The notes under the pieces: generated by a model | The model's input: only the letters and a program-made list of their open reading frames with translations | Databases searched by the model: none | What the model was told of the DNA's origin: nothing | Part shown: one piece after another, positions 1 to 11,991 of the stretch | Numbering within the stretch: position 1 is the stretch's first letter | How the letters are laid out: the number at the start of each line of letters is the position of its first letter | Translations under genes and position numbers: made by a program | Assembly: GCF_028502605.1 (NCBI RefSeq) | Contig: NC_079236.1 | Coordinates: 1,364,001-1,428,000 of the forward strand | DNA: 64,000 nt | Source: Trichoderma breve | Lineage: Eukaryota; Ascomycota; Sordariomycetes; Hypocreales; Hypocreaceae | Reading direction: 5' to 3'

Positions 1-602
1 TTTTTCTCCCGGCTGTTTTGCGAAAGGCAGGAAGAAACAAAAACAACAACAAAAAAGGAATGTGCTATGGAAAGCGGGCAAGGCGGGCGGCAAACCAATT
101 GTAGAGAAATGTACATAGCTTTTTTCTATTCGTCGTTTCAGAGACAACATCGGGGACAGGCATACACACAGTTGGAGAAGATTATTTGCCCGAGGAACCC
201 GAAAAAAAAGGAGGTTTTGGCTCGGGGCAATGGTGGGAATGTCGTATGCAGAGAATCAAGTTCCTGGGGTGACCAGCTGGGGCCCCTGATTTATGTTGTC
301 AAAATTTTGTCTTTTGTTTTCTTGTCTACGTGATGTCTAAAGTGGCATGAGCAATGATCAATCAAGTAATGGGTCAAGAAGGGATTATTAATGGTAATGC
401 AGTCATGGGTCGTGAGGGATCGTTAATGAAGAAATGAAGAGATAATGCAAGGGAAATTTTCATCCATTCTATTATGTTCGTCAAAAATTTAAAACGCCGG
501 GTATGATATGTATACATCATATACTTCCCAAGAGTAACAAAGAAAAACAGATAATTAAAACCCCCCAAACAATAGACGCCTCATCTATGGCATGCCTGGT
601 AC
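1..602. other. Intergenic, downstream of NHX1
   Basis: This stretch lies 3' of the minus-strand NHX1 gene and runs off the window edge. The short open frames here have no recognisable domain and no splice partners. It is AT-rich near 420-560, as expected for a 3' untranslated region. I see nothing else in it. Confidence 0.6.
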
Positions 603-2853
603 CTACACGGACCCTGCTCCACCGCCTCTACTGTCATTCCCATGTAGTAATAGATGCGGCTTGATGAAATCATCGTCCAACTGTTTAAACAAGCTAGCCG
701 GATCCTCCGCCGAGAGCAACTGCCGAATGGCGCCCGTGGCGGTAATCGGAGTATTAGACGATGATGGTTCGGCCGGGCTCATAAAGGCACTGCCTTCACC
801 TGACGGAGGGTTAGGACTAACTGGCGCTCGGGGAGAGCGGCGATTTGCAGGGGGCGGCAGGTCTGAAATGTCAATGTCGCTGCCAATGTCGGAATCGTCG
901 GTATTGCGCAGCAGATCGGCTCGCTCGGTTTCTGTAGGATTGCGGATCGAATTCTTTCGGCTCAGGCTATTCGGCCGGACGCCCGTATGCGGTGATGAAG
1001 TACCAGATACGTAGGCTGCGGAATTGTCTGTAGGAGCGCTGAGATTGTTCAAAGCGACGGTGCCGTTGCCGTTGCGACGAGGGTTGTAGCCAATGGCGGA
1101 CCCAGAGCGCTTGACCTGAAGGCCAGTACCAAACGACTCAATGTCAAACTCGTCATCACTGTCAATCTCCTCGACTACTCCTGTGCGAATACCGAGAATC
1201 TCCAGCATACGAGCCGTGGTGCCGCCAAAGATGATGACAGTCAGGACCACTACAACCAGGACCGTGGCTCGAAGGGCGTATGAGTTTTCACCCGTAAGAA
1301 GGGCTGCAAGTGCAACACCGACAGCACCGCGAAGACCAGCCCAAAACAGCATGGCTTGGTAGTTGTAGGGGAGTTCATCACCGACTTCCAGGCCTCTCCT
1401 CCTCGCGCGGTAGCGAATAAACCAGTTGATAGCCTTTGAAAGAGGGAAAACGGCGACCCAACGAGCAGCACAAACAGCGCAAATAGTGACAATAATGAGA
1501 GGGGGCTCAAACTGCAGAGCATTATCCGTGAAAAGCGCCAGGCCCAGGTAGATGAAGATGAAATTCTCAGACAACTGCGACATGACTTGGAAGATGAACT
1601 TGGTGGTGAGTTGAGTACGTCTCGACATGTTAAAGTAGGCATAGTGTTTCAACGTGATACCACAGAAGAGCAGCGACACGATACCTAGACAATGATTAGA
1701 CTTATCCACGGCATGCCGAACGAGGGAATCTTACCAGAAGCGTGAATACTATGTGAAAAGAAGTAGGTGGCATACGCAATCAAGATAATTAAACAGCTTT
1801 CAATCTTGGGGAATCTTCGCACATAGGTAAACTTGAGCAGAAGAGCCGTGCCAATGCCGACGATCATACCGATGAGCATACTGCCAAAGAAGATGAGCAA
1901 GAACATGCCGATACCATCAAAGAAGCTAATTATGCCGTAGTTGGCCTTGCCCTCGCTCTTCTTGATGTATTGCGCGGTTTCGAAAATAACAATGGCGATG
2001 GCGTCATTGAGAATGGATTCGCCAAAAATGATAGTGTAGAGCTTAGGGTCGACCTTGTACGTGTTGAAAATGGCCAGAATGGTAACGGGATCGGTAGCAG
2101 AGAGAGTTGCGCCGACGGAGATGGCATCGACCAGACTCAGTTTCAAGGATCCAGGAACCAAGTTGAATACCCACAAGATCAGCCCTATGACCATGGCGGA
2201 AAGAAAGGTACCGGCGAATGCGAACGTCAGGATAGTACCGATATTACGGAAGAAATTGGCCTGGTGCAGCTCGTATCCGGACGACAGAATAATGGGAGGG
2301 AGGAGGAGGTTGAAGAAGATCTGGTAGTCGAAGCTGATGAGGTTTCGGATGGAATCGCCTGAGCTGATGAGTAGAATAAGGCCAACCACCATGCCTGTGA
2401 AGCCGACAACGTTAGCACAAGTCTTTTAGTTTGGAAGAAGCGTATTCGAACCTGCAAAGATAGAAATAACTGTCTCGTGGATAGCAGTCACCTTCTTCTG
2501 CTGGAGAAAGTAGCTTGTGAAGAAGGCGATGATGAGCAGCATGATTGAGATGAAGATGGCTCTGGCCGCGAAGAATTCCTTTTCGCCAACATCATCTGAA
2601 TATAGCCAACTGTCAGCCATCTTTTCCCTCTTTCTCTATTCCCTTGCCCATCTTTTCCCATGTTCCCTCTCTTGGGCTTCTTATTCATCGCGGGAGACGT
2701 TACCTTCGGGATCGCCCTCTTCTTCCTCTCGCCCTATACGTCGAAATGGTCAGCTTGTCCACAGCAGCAATTGTACAGCGCGATATTCCCGCCAGACGTA
2801 CGTAACAGCTGGAAGCCCAAATTGGCCAGCTCGGTGGCGGCCATGGTGGCCAT
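603..2853 (-). CDS. NHX1: Endosomal/vacuolar Na+(K+)/H+ exchanger, CPA1 family
   Basis: Five exons: 2853-2802, 2733-2704, 2595-2452, 2394-1735 and 1684-603 (655 aa). All four introns (68, 108, 57 and 50 bp) are GT-AG and the frame closes exactly. The protein has an acidic N-terminus, then a run of hydrophobic helices. Family signatures are FFNLLLPPII near residue 102 (amiloride-site region), ATDPV followed by GESILNDA (ion-transport core) and GLRGAVGVALA late in the membrane domain. A polar, serine-rich tail follows. The length fits the yeast Nhx1/Vps44 family, which exchanges Na+ or K+ for H+ in late endosomes and vacuole and controls lumenal pH and protein sorting. The start was chosen because the tiny exons 1 and 2 splice in frame; a second in-frame ATG lies three codons in (2844). 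The family is clear; the exact ATG is less so. Confidence 0.92.
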
Positions 2854-4126
2854 GGCGTGCAATGTCGAGGTCCGATGCGGACACGATCGAGGTGGGATTC
2901 GGATTCGTTAAATGGAAATGGTGGAGCATGCGCGAGCCTTGCGGCGCAAGCGAGACGATGCGGGCATGGAATCGCAGGCCGGAAAACAGAGTCGCGACGG
3001 CAGCAAATCGAGAGACGGACCAGCGGCGATGAGGCTGGAGTTGGCGGAGGAGAGTTGCAGTGCTCGGGCTAGAAATCCAGCGAGGGACTGTGTGAACATG
3101 TGCCAAGTCCAAGTCCGAAGTTTGGCTGTACTGCGGTTGTTTATTGCAGTACAGTAATACCGTGTTATGCAGGTGCCTGGTTGATAGCGATCTTGTTGGC
3201 GCTCTAAGCCCTGTAACTGGGCGTGCTAGTGGATCGCTGATGACGAGGCCGCAACCAGGACATGCATGTACACACTCTGTACTTTACGGAGTAGGTTGCC
3301 GGCAATATGGACACTATTGAATGCTAATCCCGTCAATACAGATGAAGAATAGAAAAATAAGACTGCTGGAAGAGATCAAATTGATGCCGCGTGGCCTCAT
3401 CGTCTCATTAGCCATTCTGCAGGGCAGAGCACCAATTACAAAGCATCCCAGTGGTTCAACGTGCTACAAGTGTCAGGGCCAAGACGGGAAGACGGAAGAC
3501 GGAGGATGGATCGCCGTCCGTGTCATTTTATCGCTGCAGGGCGGATATTCGCCGGCCCTTGCAATGTACTTGTAGTTGAGGGCAAAGACAAACCTGAATT
3601 GGATACAATCTTGTTCATATACATGCGGTTGACGTGAATCTTTTCAAGCCTGATGAGGGGAATCTGTATGTATACTTGGCATGGGGTATTTATTACACAG
3701 CAGACTTGGCAAAGACATCGACCAACATGATGCAGACTTTAGCGGTGACTTGAGTTCTAACGGTTTGTCTCATATCATCTGCCCTGGTTTCTATCAGTTT
3801 GATATGAGCCTACTCAGCCAAATTATATATATGGGAAATACAACAAATAGCAGCAACTCATTTACAATCAAATCAGCCCATTTCCAGCGTCTCTCTTTGG
3901 CGGGGCTCTTCGGGGCAGCAGCGCGGGGTGGGGAGAAGCTCTCCGGGGGCGGCTCGCTAGAACAAAGACGGCCTTTCACCGGCCTCTGGTCCTCCCCATA
4001 AGCACATGCATCGTCCATGATCCATGATCCAAGAACCTCAACTTCCAACTACTCCACGACCTGCTGCTCTGCTTTGCGAATCTCGGCTCTACATGCCACA
4101 TGATATGATATAATAAAGAGCCAATC
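2854..4126. other. Intergenic between divergent NHX1 and ARL3
   Basis: About 1.3 kb separates the NHX1 start (minus) from the ARL3 start (plus), so it should hold both promoters. Small open frames such as 3321-3575 and 3681-4001 have no domain and no conserved-looking splicing. No clear regulatory element was recognised. Confidence 0.5.
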
Positions 4127-4836
4127 ATGTACCACCTTGCCAAGGGCCTCTACCTCCTCGCAACAAGCAAAGAAGGTGAACACAGCACAGCCTGGCCTCG
4201 CTGGTCTCTCCCATCCATTCCACGGCTAACCAAGAGCGTCCCCCAGAATACTCCGTCATCCTCCTCGGCCTCGACAATGCCGGCAAGACGACTTTCCACG
4301 AGCAGGTCAAGTCCATGTACCTCCCCAATGCGCCCGAACCAAAACTCAAGACCGTCCCCACCGTCGGCCAGAACGTCTCGACGATAACCCTGCCCGACAT
4401 GTACCTCAAGCTCTGGGACGTCGGCGGCCAGCACTCCCTGCGCAAGCTGTGGCAGAGCTACTACGCCAGCTGCCACGCCATCGTCTTCATCATCGACAGC
4501 ACGGACATTGGCGACGGCGACCTGGCGCACGAGAACACGGGCCGGCTAGACGAGTGCAGATTAGTGCTGGAGGACGTGCTGCAGCACTCGGAGACGGAGG
4601 GCGTGCCGCTCCTGATATTGGCGAATAAGCAGGATAGAGAGGACTGTGTTGAGACGATACGCATCAAGGAGGGGCTTGTGAAGCGGGTTATGGAGGGCGA
4701 GAAGGGCGCTGCTATTCGCGACTCGCGTGTGTTGGCTATGAGTGCGCTGACGGGCGAGGGGGTGCGGGAAGCAATCGACTGGGTGCGTTCGAGGGTTCAA
4801 TGGAACAAGGAGTCACGGCCACCTGTCATGAGGTAG
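4127..4836 (+). CDS. ARL3: ARF-like small GTPase Arl3/ARFRP1 type
   Basis: Two exons, 4127-4175 and 4247-4836 (212 aa), around a 71-bp GT-AG intron. The P-loop GLDNAGKTT (residues 24-32), PTVGQN switch I, WDVGGQ switch II, NKQD and SALTGEG guanine-binding motifs are all present. The N-terminus MYHLAKGLY resembles yeast Arl3 rather than ARF: there is no Gly2 for myristoylation. In yeast Arl3 the NatC-acetylated N-terminus binds Sys1 at the Golgi and recruits Arl1 and golgins; Met-Tyr here is also a NatC-type start. A roughly 10-residue insertion follows DSTD (GDGDLAHENTG region). The gene converges on RRP45, with 301 bp between the stop codons. Confidence 0.93.
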
Positions 4837-5137
4837 CCGTTGAACGAGTGGATGAACAAATCGTTGTATATGGGTTACATACAAAACGAGCGTCGGGTGG
4901 TGTTCTGAGGCGTTTTTGGTTGGATAGATATGGGTCGCTTTTGCTCTTTCATCTGGTTGCCAGCAAAGCGAAAGCTGAGTGTAATCCATCGGCGAAATTG
5001 TATTATTTTATGTTGTAATTCATTAGAGGAAGAATCATTTGTCGGGGTATCATGCATTTTGCTTTCCTGATTTTTTATCCTTCTTAGTTAACGTATATAG
5101 GTAGATCACATTAATTGCCCCCTTTGGCATTTTGTCT

Positions 5138-6097
5138 TCATCTCTCATTTTCCGCAGATAGCTCAGCCATCAGGCCACCCTTGTCTCTCCTCTTGGCATC
5201 CTCCGCCAGTTTCCTGTCCACCAAGTCCGTAAACTCTTTTACTTTTGCCAAAGCCATCTGAGCACACTGTATGATCAACGTAGCCTCTATAGGCTTGCCT
5301 CCGAGCTTTGAAATCTGACATATCTCGCCGTGCTTGTTGAGACTGAATGTGCAACTTCCCACCCGCAGCTGTTCCTCTAGCCACGTAGTATCCACCAAAA
5401 CTATCTCGCCGTCCTCGCCGAAGAAATCAAACGTCGTGCAGAACGGGGAATGCAGCCAGCTCAGCGGTACGGGCTCACGCTCCGCAGGTGTGTAGATGGT
5501 GAGCGTCTCGCCTTCCATGCTGGTATCGGGCTTTCGAAAGTGCCTCAGCGCAGCCACGACGGCGAAGCATGAGCTGTCGATAAGGTTGCCATCGGCGGAT
5601 AGGACGTGGAGATCGACTCTGACGGACCAGCATTTCTGCCCGGCGACGAGGCAGAGAGACTCCGTATCCAGGGCTCCCGATCTCCGGATGGTCTTTTCAA
5701 GGAGTCTGGCGAGCAGGACTTCGGTTTCAGTTGGACGGTTGACTTCAAACGAAGGGGCCACCATAGGGCCGAGCTCTGAAGTGATTTGAAAGATGCCATC
5801 AAAGGGCCGATCAGGGAACGGGACTGTGACTTCTGCTGATACTTTGGCCAGTACTCTGAGCATAGAATGTTAGCAATGGCAGTTCTAGCATGAAGTTGAA
5901 GCGCACTATATATCGGATATGAATTGAACCTGCCTTGTCTTCCCTAGCTTTACATCAGCCACGCCATAGTCATCTCCAAAGCTGAGTTCCAAAGATCTAA
6001 ATTCGTCGAGTTTTCGGCCGTCTAACCTCAACCCTTCGCTAATAGCCTGGAGGGTAAAAGTCCGCTCGCTTAATGACGGTTCCGCTTCTCGAGGCAT
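5138..6097 (-). CDS. RRP45: Exosome RNase PH-like ring subunit Rrp45
   Basis: Two exons, 6097-5934 and 5855-5138 (293 aa). It carries an RNase PH fold: the N-terminal strand region RLDGRKLDEFRSLELSFGDDYG, then the GKTRVLAKVSAEV segment and a C-terminal domain with EGETLTIYTPAE and LVDTTWLEEQL. In the family this is a non-catalytic subunit of the six-member ring of the nuclear and cytoplasmic exosome, which threads RNA to Rrp44/Rrp6 for 3'-5' decay and rRNA processing. The conserved GKTRVLA motif is rebuilt only by an intron with a GC donor (5933-5856; see separate entry). The gene is head-to-head with CWC15; the starts are 272 bp apart, so the two probably share a promoter region. Confidence 0.9.
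5856..5933 (-). other. GC-AG intron in RRP45
   Basis: The exon ends ...GGGAAGACAAG and the intron begins GCAGGT. It ends in ...TGCTCAG with a GCTAAC branch point 15-20 nt upstream; length 78 bp. The GT a few bases downstream as donor would break the conserved GKTRVLA frame, so a GC donor is the only choice that keeps it. Confidence 0.8.
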
Positions 6098-6369
6098 GAT
6101 GAATTAATATTTTGTGATTTTTTAGAGAAAAGAAAAACCATGCAATTTGCTTTTCTGTTTCTCTCCAAGGGTGAATTTGATGATATGAAGCTCTCAGTGA
6201 GAGTGCAGAACGCCACTGAAAAATTCTGCCGGGCGGTGTGCGTAAAGTTGCATGCATCTAAGCTGGTGCCGCGACTTCGATCAACGACACACGCGCCAGG
6301 CTATTACTGATTCTCCATTCTATTTCAATCTGCTGCTTCAGCGTCTTTTGTTGTGCAAATCTTGACAAG
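6098..6369. promoter_or_regulatory. Bidirectional intergenic promoter, RRP45/CWC15
   Basis: Only 272 bp separate the divergent start codons of an exosome gene and a spliceosome gene. A pyrimidine-rich tract just before the CWC15 ATG (about 6310-6360) looks like a fungal leader. Shared regulation is an inference from spacing only. Confidence 0.5.
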
Positions 6370-7201
6370 ATGACTACCGCTCATAGACCTACTTTCGATC
6401 CGGTAAGAAACAACCTCTCCGGATGCGAACGACATCGACAATGCTAATCGCACCTCTTAGGCTCGTGGCAAAGAGGCCCTGCGAGGCCCTGCCTACCACC
6501 AGCGACTCCTACCAGCGCACACCCAGCTCAAGTACCGAAAGGCAGGACAAGGCGGCGATGCTGACGAAGAGCCTACGCGCGACCTCGCTGCGGAACTTCT
6601 TGCGGCGGAGGCAGCCCACTTCAAGAAGAAGAACGGCGGCGTCCTGGCCCCTGAGGATGACGAAGAGGGAGATGTGGAAATGACCTCCGCGCGAGGAGAG
6701 AAGAGGTCACAGTCTGCCAACGGCGACGAAGAAGAGGACCTCGAGGCGAAACGAAGGAGGATATTGGAGGAGAGCAGAGACATCGATGCAGATGACGACA
6801 GTGAAGAAGAGGAAGATAGCGACGAGGACGAGGACAGCGATGACGACGAAGATGCAGAGCTGCAACGAGAACTGGAGAGAGTACGGAGGGAGCGTGAAGA
6901 GAAGAAGAAGAAAGAGGAAGAGGAACGAGCGAGAGAAGAGCAAGAGGCCCGAGAACGAGACATTGCGCTCGGCAACCCTCTCCTCAACAAGCAGGATTTC
7001 ACGATGAAACGCCGATGGGACGATGATGTCGTGTTCAAGAATCAGGCCAGGGGGACAGAAGACAAGAACAAGAAGAAGGAGTTTGTGAATGTGAGTTCCT
7101 CTGTCACACTTATCTGTTTTTTCGTCACTAACAATTTCCTCCCTTAGGATATGCTACGTTCTGATTTCCATAGACGGTTCATGAGCAAATATGTTCGGTA
7201 A
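6370..7201 (+). CDS. CWC15: Spliceosome-associated protein Cwc15/Cwf15
   Basis: Three exons, 6370-6402, 6461-7090 and 7148-7201 (238 aa), with 58- and 57-bp introns. The N-terminus (TTAHRPTFDPARGKE) and C-terminus (RWDDDVVFKNQAR ... FHRRFMSKYVR) are the two conserved blocks of the Cwf15/Cwc15 family. The middle is low-complexity: an acidic run of D/E/S (residues about 125-155) and a charged E/K/R coiled coil. In the family this protein sits in the Prp19-associated complex of the activated spliceosome. The last exon encodes only 17 residues but supplies the conserved C-terminus, so the splice is well supported. It converges on the xylulokinase gene, 173 bp apart. Confidence 0.93.
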
Positions 7202-7374
7202 AGATGGGAGCGGTTCGGCAATATTCAGGATTAGCGACGGGCAAGATTTTTCTATTTTTTCTATTTCTTTTTCTTCTAGAGGACGATAGACGCCATCATC
7301 ATAATGAATCACAAAGCCTCCATGGCGACATTACATCTCTTTTTCATCCATTGACAACAACGCATGCTCTCTTC

Positions 7375-9239
7375 TCAATGCTTTTCTTCCGCAAGCAGCC
7401 TACCCTCCATCTCTTCAAAGGCACCTAAAACCTTGCCATACTTTTGATATGTGCCCTCCCGGTATCCAATGTCCACCTTTTCAATCGAGCCCTCCTCCGT
7501 CCACCGCTTGCCAATCAGCTCGTCAAACGTCTCGCCATCGTTCCGCTCCAGAGCCCAGCACGCTTTGTAGGCACCTCCTAGTGCGCAAGCGTTACCTCCG
7601 ACATCGAGTTTATAGACGCCGTCTGCGCCGCCGAGGACGTCGCCTAGTACTCGTGTGATGGCTGGGTTCAGGGATCCGCCGCCTACGAGGTAGATGCGAC
7701 GGGGTTGTGCGGGGAGGCCATCGCGGGGGCTGTGAACAAGCTTCTGTGAGCGGAGACGCATGGAAAGAGCCTGAGATTCGACAATGGCACGAGCATCGGC
7801 TTCCTTGGACCAGCCTTCTTGGGATTCCTTCAAGTCCGTGCCGTCGCCATTGCAGGTGAAACGCCAGGTTCCAGCACGGATATTGGGCACCGTCTCTCGA
7901 AGGTAAAAGTACAGGCCAATCTTTGCTCGATCGCCCTCGCTGTCCACGCCCAGGGGCTTCGTTTCCAGCACGGCCTTGTTGAAGTTCTCCCAGCCTGTCG
8001 CACCGCCTTCAGGCTTGGGCAGGGTATCGCGGACTTTTTCACGGGCAAGACCGCCGTTTTTGTAGCACAGCATAAACATGTAGTTACCGGGTGTTGTAGG
8101 GTGATTGAAAAAGTGATACGACTCGTCCGGCTTATACGTAGGCGTGTTCATAAGGAAAGTCGTTGACGTGCCAAGCGAGACAATGGCATCAAGAGGACGC
8201 AAGGGGAGCGCAAGGATAGTAGCCGGGTTGTCGCCGGTAAAGGAGACGATCTGGCAATCCGTGCTGAAGCCGTACTTGTTGACATAGTAGGGCGAGATGG
8301 CGCCCATAGAGCCGCCACCATCCATACGAGGCTCGCCGAGCTTCTGGCGTAGATCGGCCACACCGGCCGGCCCGGCGGAGAGGGCCAGCAGACGCTCGCT
8401 CCAGGTCTGGTTGGGGATGTCCCAGAGGTTCATGCCGCAGACGTCGCTGACGTCGAGGGGGGCGATGGAGCCCATGAGCACGGAGGCGAGCCATGAGGAG
8501 ACGAGGGAGATGCGCTTTGAATTTGCGTAGACTTCAGGCAGGACTCGTCTGATTCTCATGATTTGGAGTCCGGTGAATCTCTGTATATATACGATCAGCC
8601 TCACATGACGATCAAGGAAAGAGTAGGGGGGAAAGGGAGCATGAGACAACTTACATGATGGGCACCGCTGCCCGTAACCTCAGCCAGCGTCTCCCTATCT
8701 CCCAACTCGGCATCAAAAGCAACCAACTCATCCTGCGTGCTATGATCCTGCCAATTCGGCGCAAACTCATGCGCAAGCGCCTTATCCAGCTGCTCAACCA
8801 AGGGCTTCTTCGCATCCAGCCCACTCAACAGCTCCTCCGCACTCGCACTCCAAAACACACTCCCATGCTGCTGGCCAGAACCGCTGATACCCTTAATGCG
8901 GCTCATGGGCACGGGCATCGCCTTGCTCAGACGCTCCAGCACCAGGTCGAGCGACTCCAGCCAGAGGGCGACGGGGGCAAACACCTCGCCCGTCTGCTCG
9001 CGCACGTGGACGCCCTTTTGGATGCCATACTTGGGGCCAAAGTCTGCGTCAAAGTCGACTTTGGCTTCGGCGACGCCTTTGAGGTTGGAGTTGACGACGA
9101 TGGCTGAAGGATGGTGGTTTGGTGTGTTAGTTTGCGCGTCTTTTGAACGGTGTTTTCTTCATTCGAGAGGGGACGAACCCTTGAGTTGCTGGGTAGAAAG
9201 GTCAAAGCCCAGGTAAAGGGGCCCGTTGTCGGCACTCAT
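7375..9239 (-). CDS. XKS1: D-xylulokinase, FGGY kinase family
   Basis: Three exons, 9239-9179, 9103-8655 and 8580-7375 (571 aa), with introns of 75 and 74 bp. The protein starts with the sugar-kinase motif LYLGFDLSTQQLK (phosphate 1 region). It has GISGSGQQHGSVFW, then GDNPATILALPLRP and SLGTSTTFLMNT in the C-terminal ATPase lobe, and the adenosine-loop segment YLVGGGSLNPAI. The length matches fungal xylulokinases (about 570 aa). It phosphorylates D-xylulose to xylulose-5-phosphate, feeding D-xylose and L-arabinose catabolism into the pentose phosphate pathway in the cytosol. Its upstream region carries three GGCTAA hexamers (separate entry), the core recognised by XlnR/Xyr1-type activators. 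Confidence 0.95.
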
Positions 9240-10389
9240 GGTCACAAAATCGATGCCTTTAAAACTCCCGTATGTTGCGTATCCAATGATTTGTCGTTCC
9301 TCACCACTTGTATCTTTGTACAAGATCTTGCAGTGATGAGGGGTCTATAAATGGTTATAATATAGCTCAGATCTCAATATCGCCAAGCCAGTTCACCACA
9401 AGCTAAAAGCAGAGAACCACACCCTTTCAACAATTCAAATTAAGCTTGAAAAGCGTTTAAACGGGTTTTGGTCCAGCTTTATGGGAGCGACGAAGCTGTC
9501 AGACGTAATAGTTACACCACCCCAAAGCTGCCCTGACATACGCGCGCTTAAACACAATTCCCCATATATGCCTGGAAATAGTTCCATTGTTCTAGTTTTC
9601 TCGGGCGATTAGGCTAAAGTACATGGAGTAAGGATTTGCGGATGGGTATGACACAATTTAGCCACCTTGGACTACACCGTGGTCCTCTTTTTTTTTTTTT
9701 TGTCTTTTTTTTTCAACTTGGTTGATCATGGGATTCGAATCATCTTGAGCCATGGTTGAATAGTGCTTGGGGAGAGGAGATGTGGATGTGGATTATAGAG
9801 GGGTTCATGGTATCAGCAATTTAGCCTAAATAGAGCTGTTGTCACTGCTACTTTGAGACTCTGCTAGCAAGAGGCATTTTGGGTGATGCGTTTATGTACA
9901 CAGTACTTGCATCAAGGACGATACTGCTATATTGCTCCTGGCCATCCACAAACTTCGTACTTCATCTTACTCGTACTTCTCCATCTCAATCAGTAAATGC
10001 CATCCAATAGGGGTGTAAGACTAAGCTTGAAGAATAAAACATATATAGAGTGCCATCATTCATCCACAATCTTGTCGTTCACCCCATTACCTTTACATGC
10101 ACCAATTTGAGCACTACTTCCCCTAACCCTGGTCACGAACCATCAGCATCATCAGGCGGCCAAGATAACGGCCTGACTGCGGAGCCGGAACGCGACCCGG
10201 AGCAATGCCGGAGCAAGGGGACTACGGAATATTCGCATGAGAGATCGGAGCCGGGGCCTCTGCGGGCCTTGGCGAAGCAATAGCCGTGTGTAAATCAAGT
10301 CTAGTACTACCTGGACCCCATCTACCTAGTCTAGGATTTATACAGAAAATGGAAATCAATGCCAAAGGAAAACAAGGGTGCTGCCGTCT
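9240..10389. other. Intergenic: XKS1 promoter and MMT-type 3' flank
   Basis: About 1.15 kb lies between the XKS1 start and the end of the next minus-strand gene. It holds T-rich tracts near 9690-9713 and the GGCTAA cluster. The open frame 10050-10283 has no domain and is not supported as a gene. Confidence 0.5.
9612..9826. promoter_or_regulatory. Three GGCTAA (XlnR/Xyr1-core-like) sites upstream of XKS1
   Basis: GGCTAA occurs at 9612-9617 on the plus strand, and as TTAGCC at 9658-9663 and 9821-9826. These are 373-587 bp upstream of the xylulokinase ATG. GGCTAA(A) is the published XlnR core and part of the Xyr1 consensus. About 0.5 copies per kb are expected by chance on both strands. Function is inferred, not shown. 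Confidence 0.45.
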
Positions 10390-11991
10390 CTAATGTTTGT
10401 GCTTGTGGTCGTGATCGTGCTCTTCCTCCTCTTGCTCTGATTCTTCCGAGACACTTGCCCGGGCGCTGCCTGGGATGAATTCGTCGAATCGCTTGTTGAC
10501 CTCTGCATCTCGCGATACAAAGCGCACGCGGATTCGCTTCACGCCGCGCACCTTGCCTCCCACCAGAGTGCGCACCGCATCTTCCAGGTCCTTTACGTCA
10601 TCGATTGTCCATGCGCCGGGCACTGCCATCTCCAGATCGACCAGGTAGTTGGGCCCGGATTTGGTTCCGGTGATGTCTCGCAGTTCGGCTCGGTGGCCTT
10701 CGCTGACATTTGCAATTGCTCGATGCGCGTGCTTCCGAATTGATGCCTTGACTTCGTCGTCCAGGCTTTGGTCAATCAGCTCCAAGAAGGCAGATTTCGT
10801 GTTGCCCAGGCCGGCGTGGAGGACCATGGCGGAAATGAGGAGACCACCGACGGGATCCAGCCAGGCGGCGTTTTCAATGACATTGGCCCCGACAATCGCA
10901 AAGAGCGTCACGATACCTGTCAAGCTGTCGATGCGGTGGTGGATGGCGTTGGAGGCGAGGACAGACGACTTGCGTTCGCGCGCAACCTTCATGGCTATAG
11001 AAATCGCGTGTTAGAAGACAGATTGACTACAGAGGAAGGGGGATAGATAGCAATTAGTCCACATACTGGCTTGGTATAGCCATTCCTTGATCAGAATGGT
11101 GCCCGCTGCCAACCAGGCGGCGTGTAAGCTGGGGATGCCGAGATCCGCGTGACTGTGCGAGTGAGAGTGTCCATGTCCATGCCCGACGTGTTCCAACACA
11201 TGATGGGCAGCTTCCGGGTTCCAATGGCCATAAAGCGTCACAGCGCTCTCGAAGCCCATGTAGAAGCCGCCCACAATCAGCATGCCCGACACGCCGAGCG
11301 CGCCCAGGCTCTCAACCTTGCCAAAGCCCAGGGGAAATCGGTCGGTCGGCGATTTAAGGCTCCACGACACCGTGGCAAGGGTCAGGATGTCCGAGGCCAG
11401 ATCGGCGATGCTGTGCCAGGCGTCGGCAATCATGGCCTTGGAATTGAAGGCCCAGCCGCCAATGAACTTTGCAATGGCCATGCTGAGGTTGCTGAGCAGA
11501 CCGATGCGGGTGATGCGCACGCCGGGGTCGTTCTTGTCCGTCGACATCAGAAATGTGTTGTCGTGGTGATGGTGATGGCCAAATAAGCCGTGGCTGTGGC
11601 CGTGGGCGTGATCGTGTCCATGGTCGTGGTCGTGGTCGTGATCGTGGTTGTGCTGGTCGCGTGCCTGGCGAGCGGCGCCCATGATGAAGGGCAGCGAGCG
11701 GATGCGGCCGCGGAAGACGGGGCAGATGTGAAGCACGGCGCTGCGAGAGGTCAAGGTGTCGGCCAGGGCAAGATGGCAATTGGACGAGGCCGACAGCGAG
11801 AAGGGCGGCACAATCGGGGGCGAGGACAGCGTTTGTAGCAGCCGGCGCGAAGGTTCAATGCGATGTGTCCTCTTGAGCTGGTGCTGGCTAAATGTGGTGG
11901 ACGAGACCGTGCCTGGCGGATATAATTTGAGACTGGCAGCCCCGGACCAGCGCACGGCCAGGCCCGTGGAGCGCCTGGCCTGGGCAGACAT
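10390..11991 (-). CDS. Mitochondrial cation diffusion facilitator, Mmt1/Mmt2-like
   Basis: Two exons, 11991-11067 and 10994-10390 (509 aa), with one 72-bp intron. The N-terminal about 100 residues are rich in Arg, Ser and Thr and poor in acids, like a mitochondrial presequence. A histidine-rich stretch (residues 114-143, HxDxH repeats) and a second His-rich loop (GHGHSHSHSHAD) are metal-binding-type loops. CDF transmembrane metal sites appear as DAWHSIADLASD (about 190-201) and HHRIDSLTG in exon 2. The C-terminal cytosolic-type domain ends in another short His tail. Yeast Mmt1/Mmt2 export iron from mitochondria, and this layout matches them best; a zinc or manganese CDF cannot be excluded. 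The first ATG was used because it supplies the presequence. Confidence 0.85.

Noticed and set aside
67..333. 88-aa plus-strand frame near the window start
   Set aside because: It has no domain, overlaps the likely 3' flank of NHX1 and has noise-like composition.
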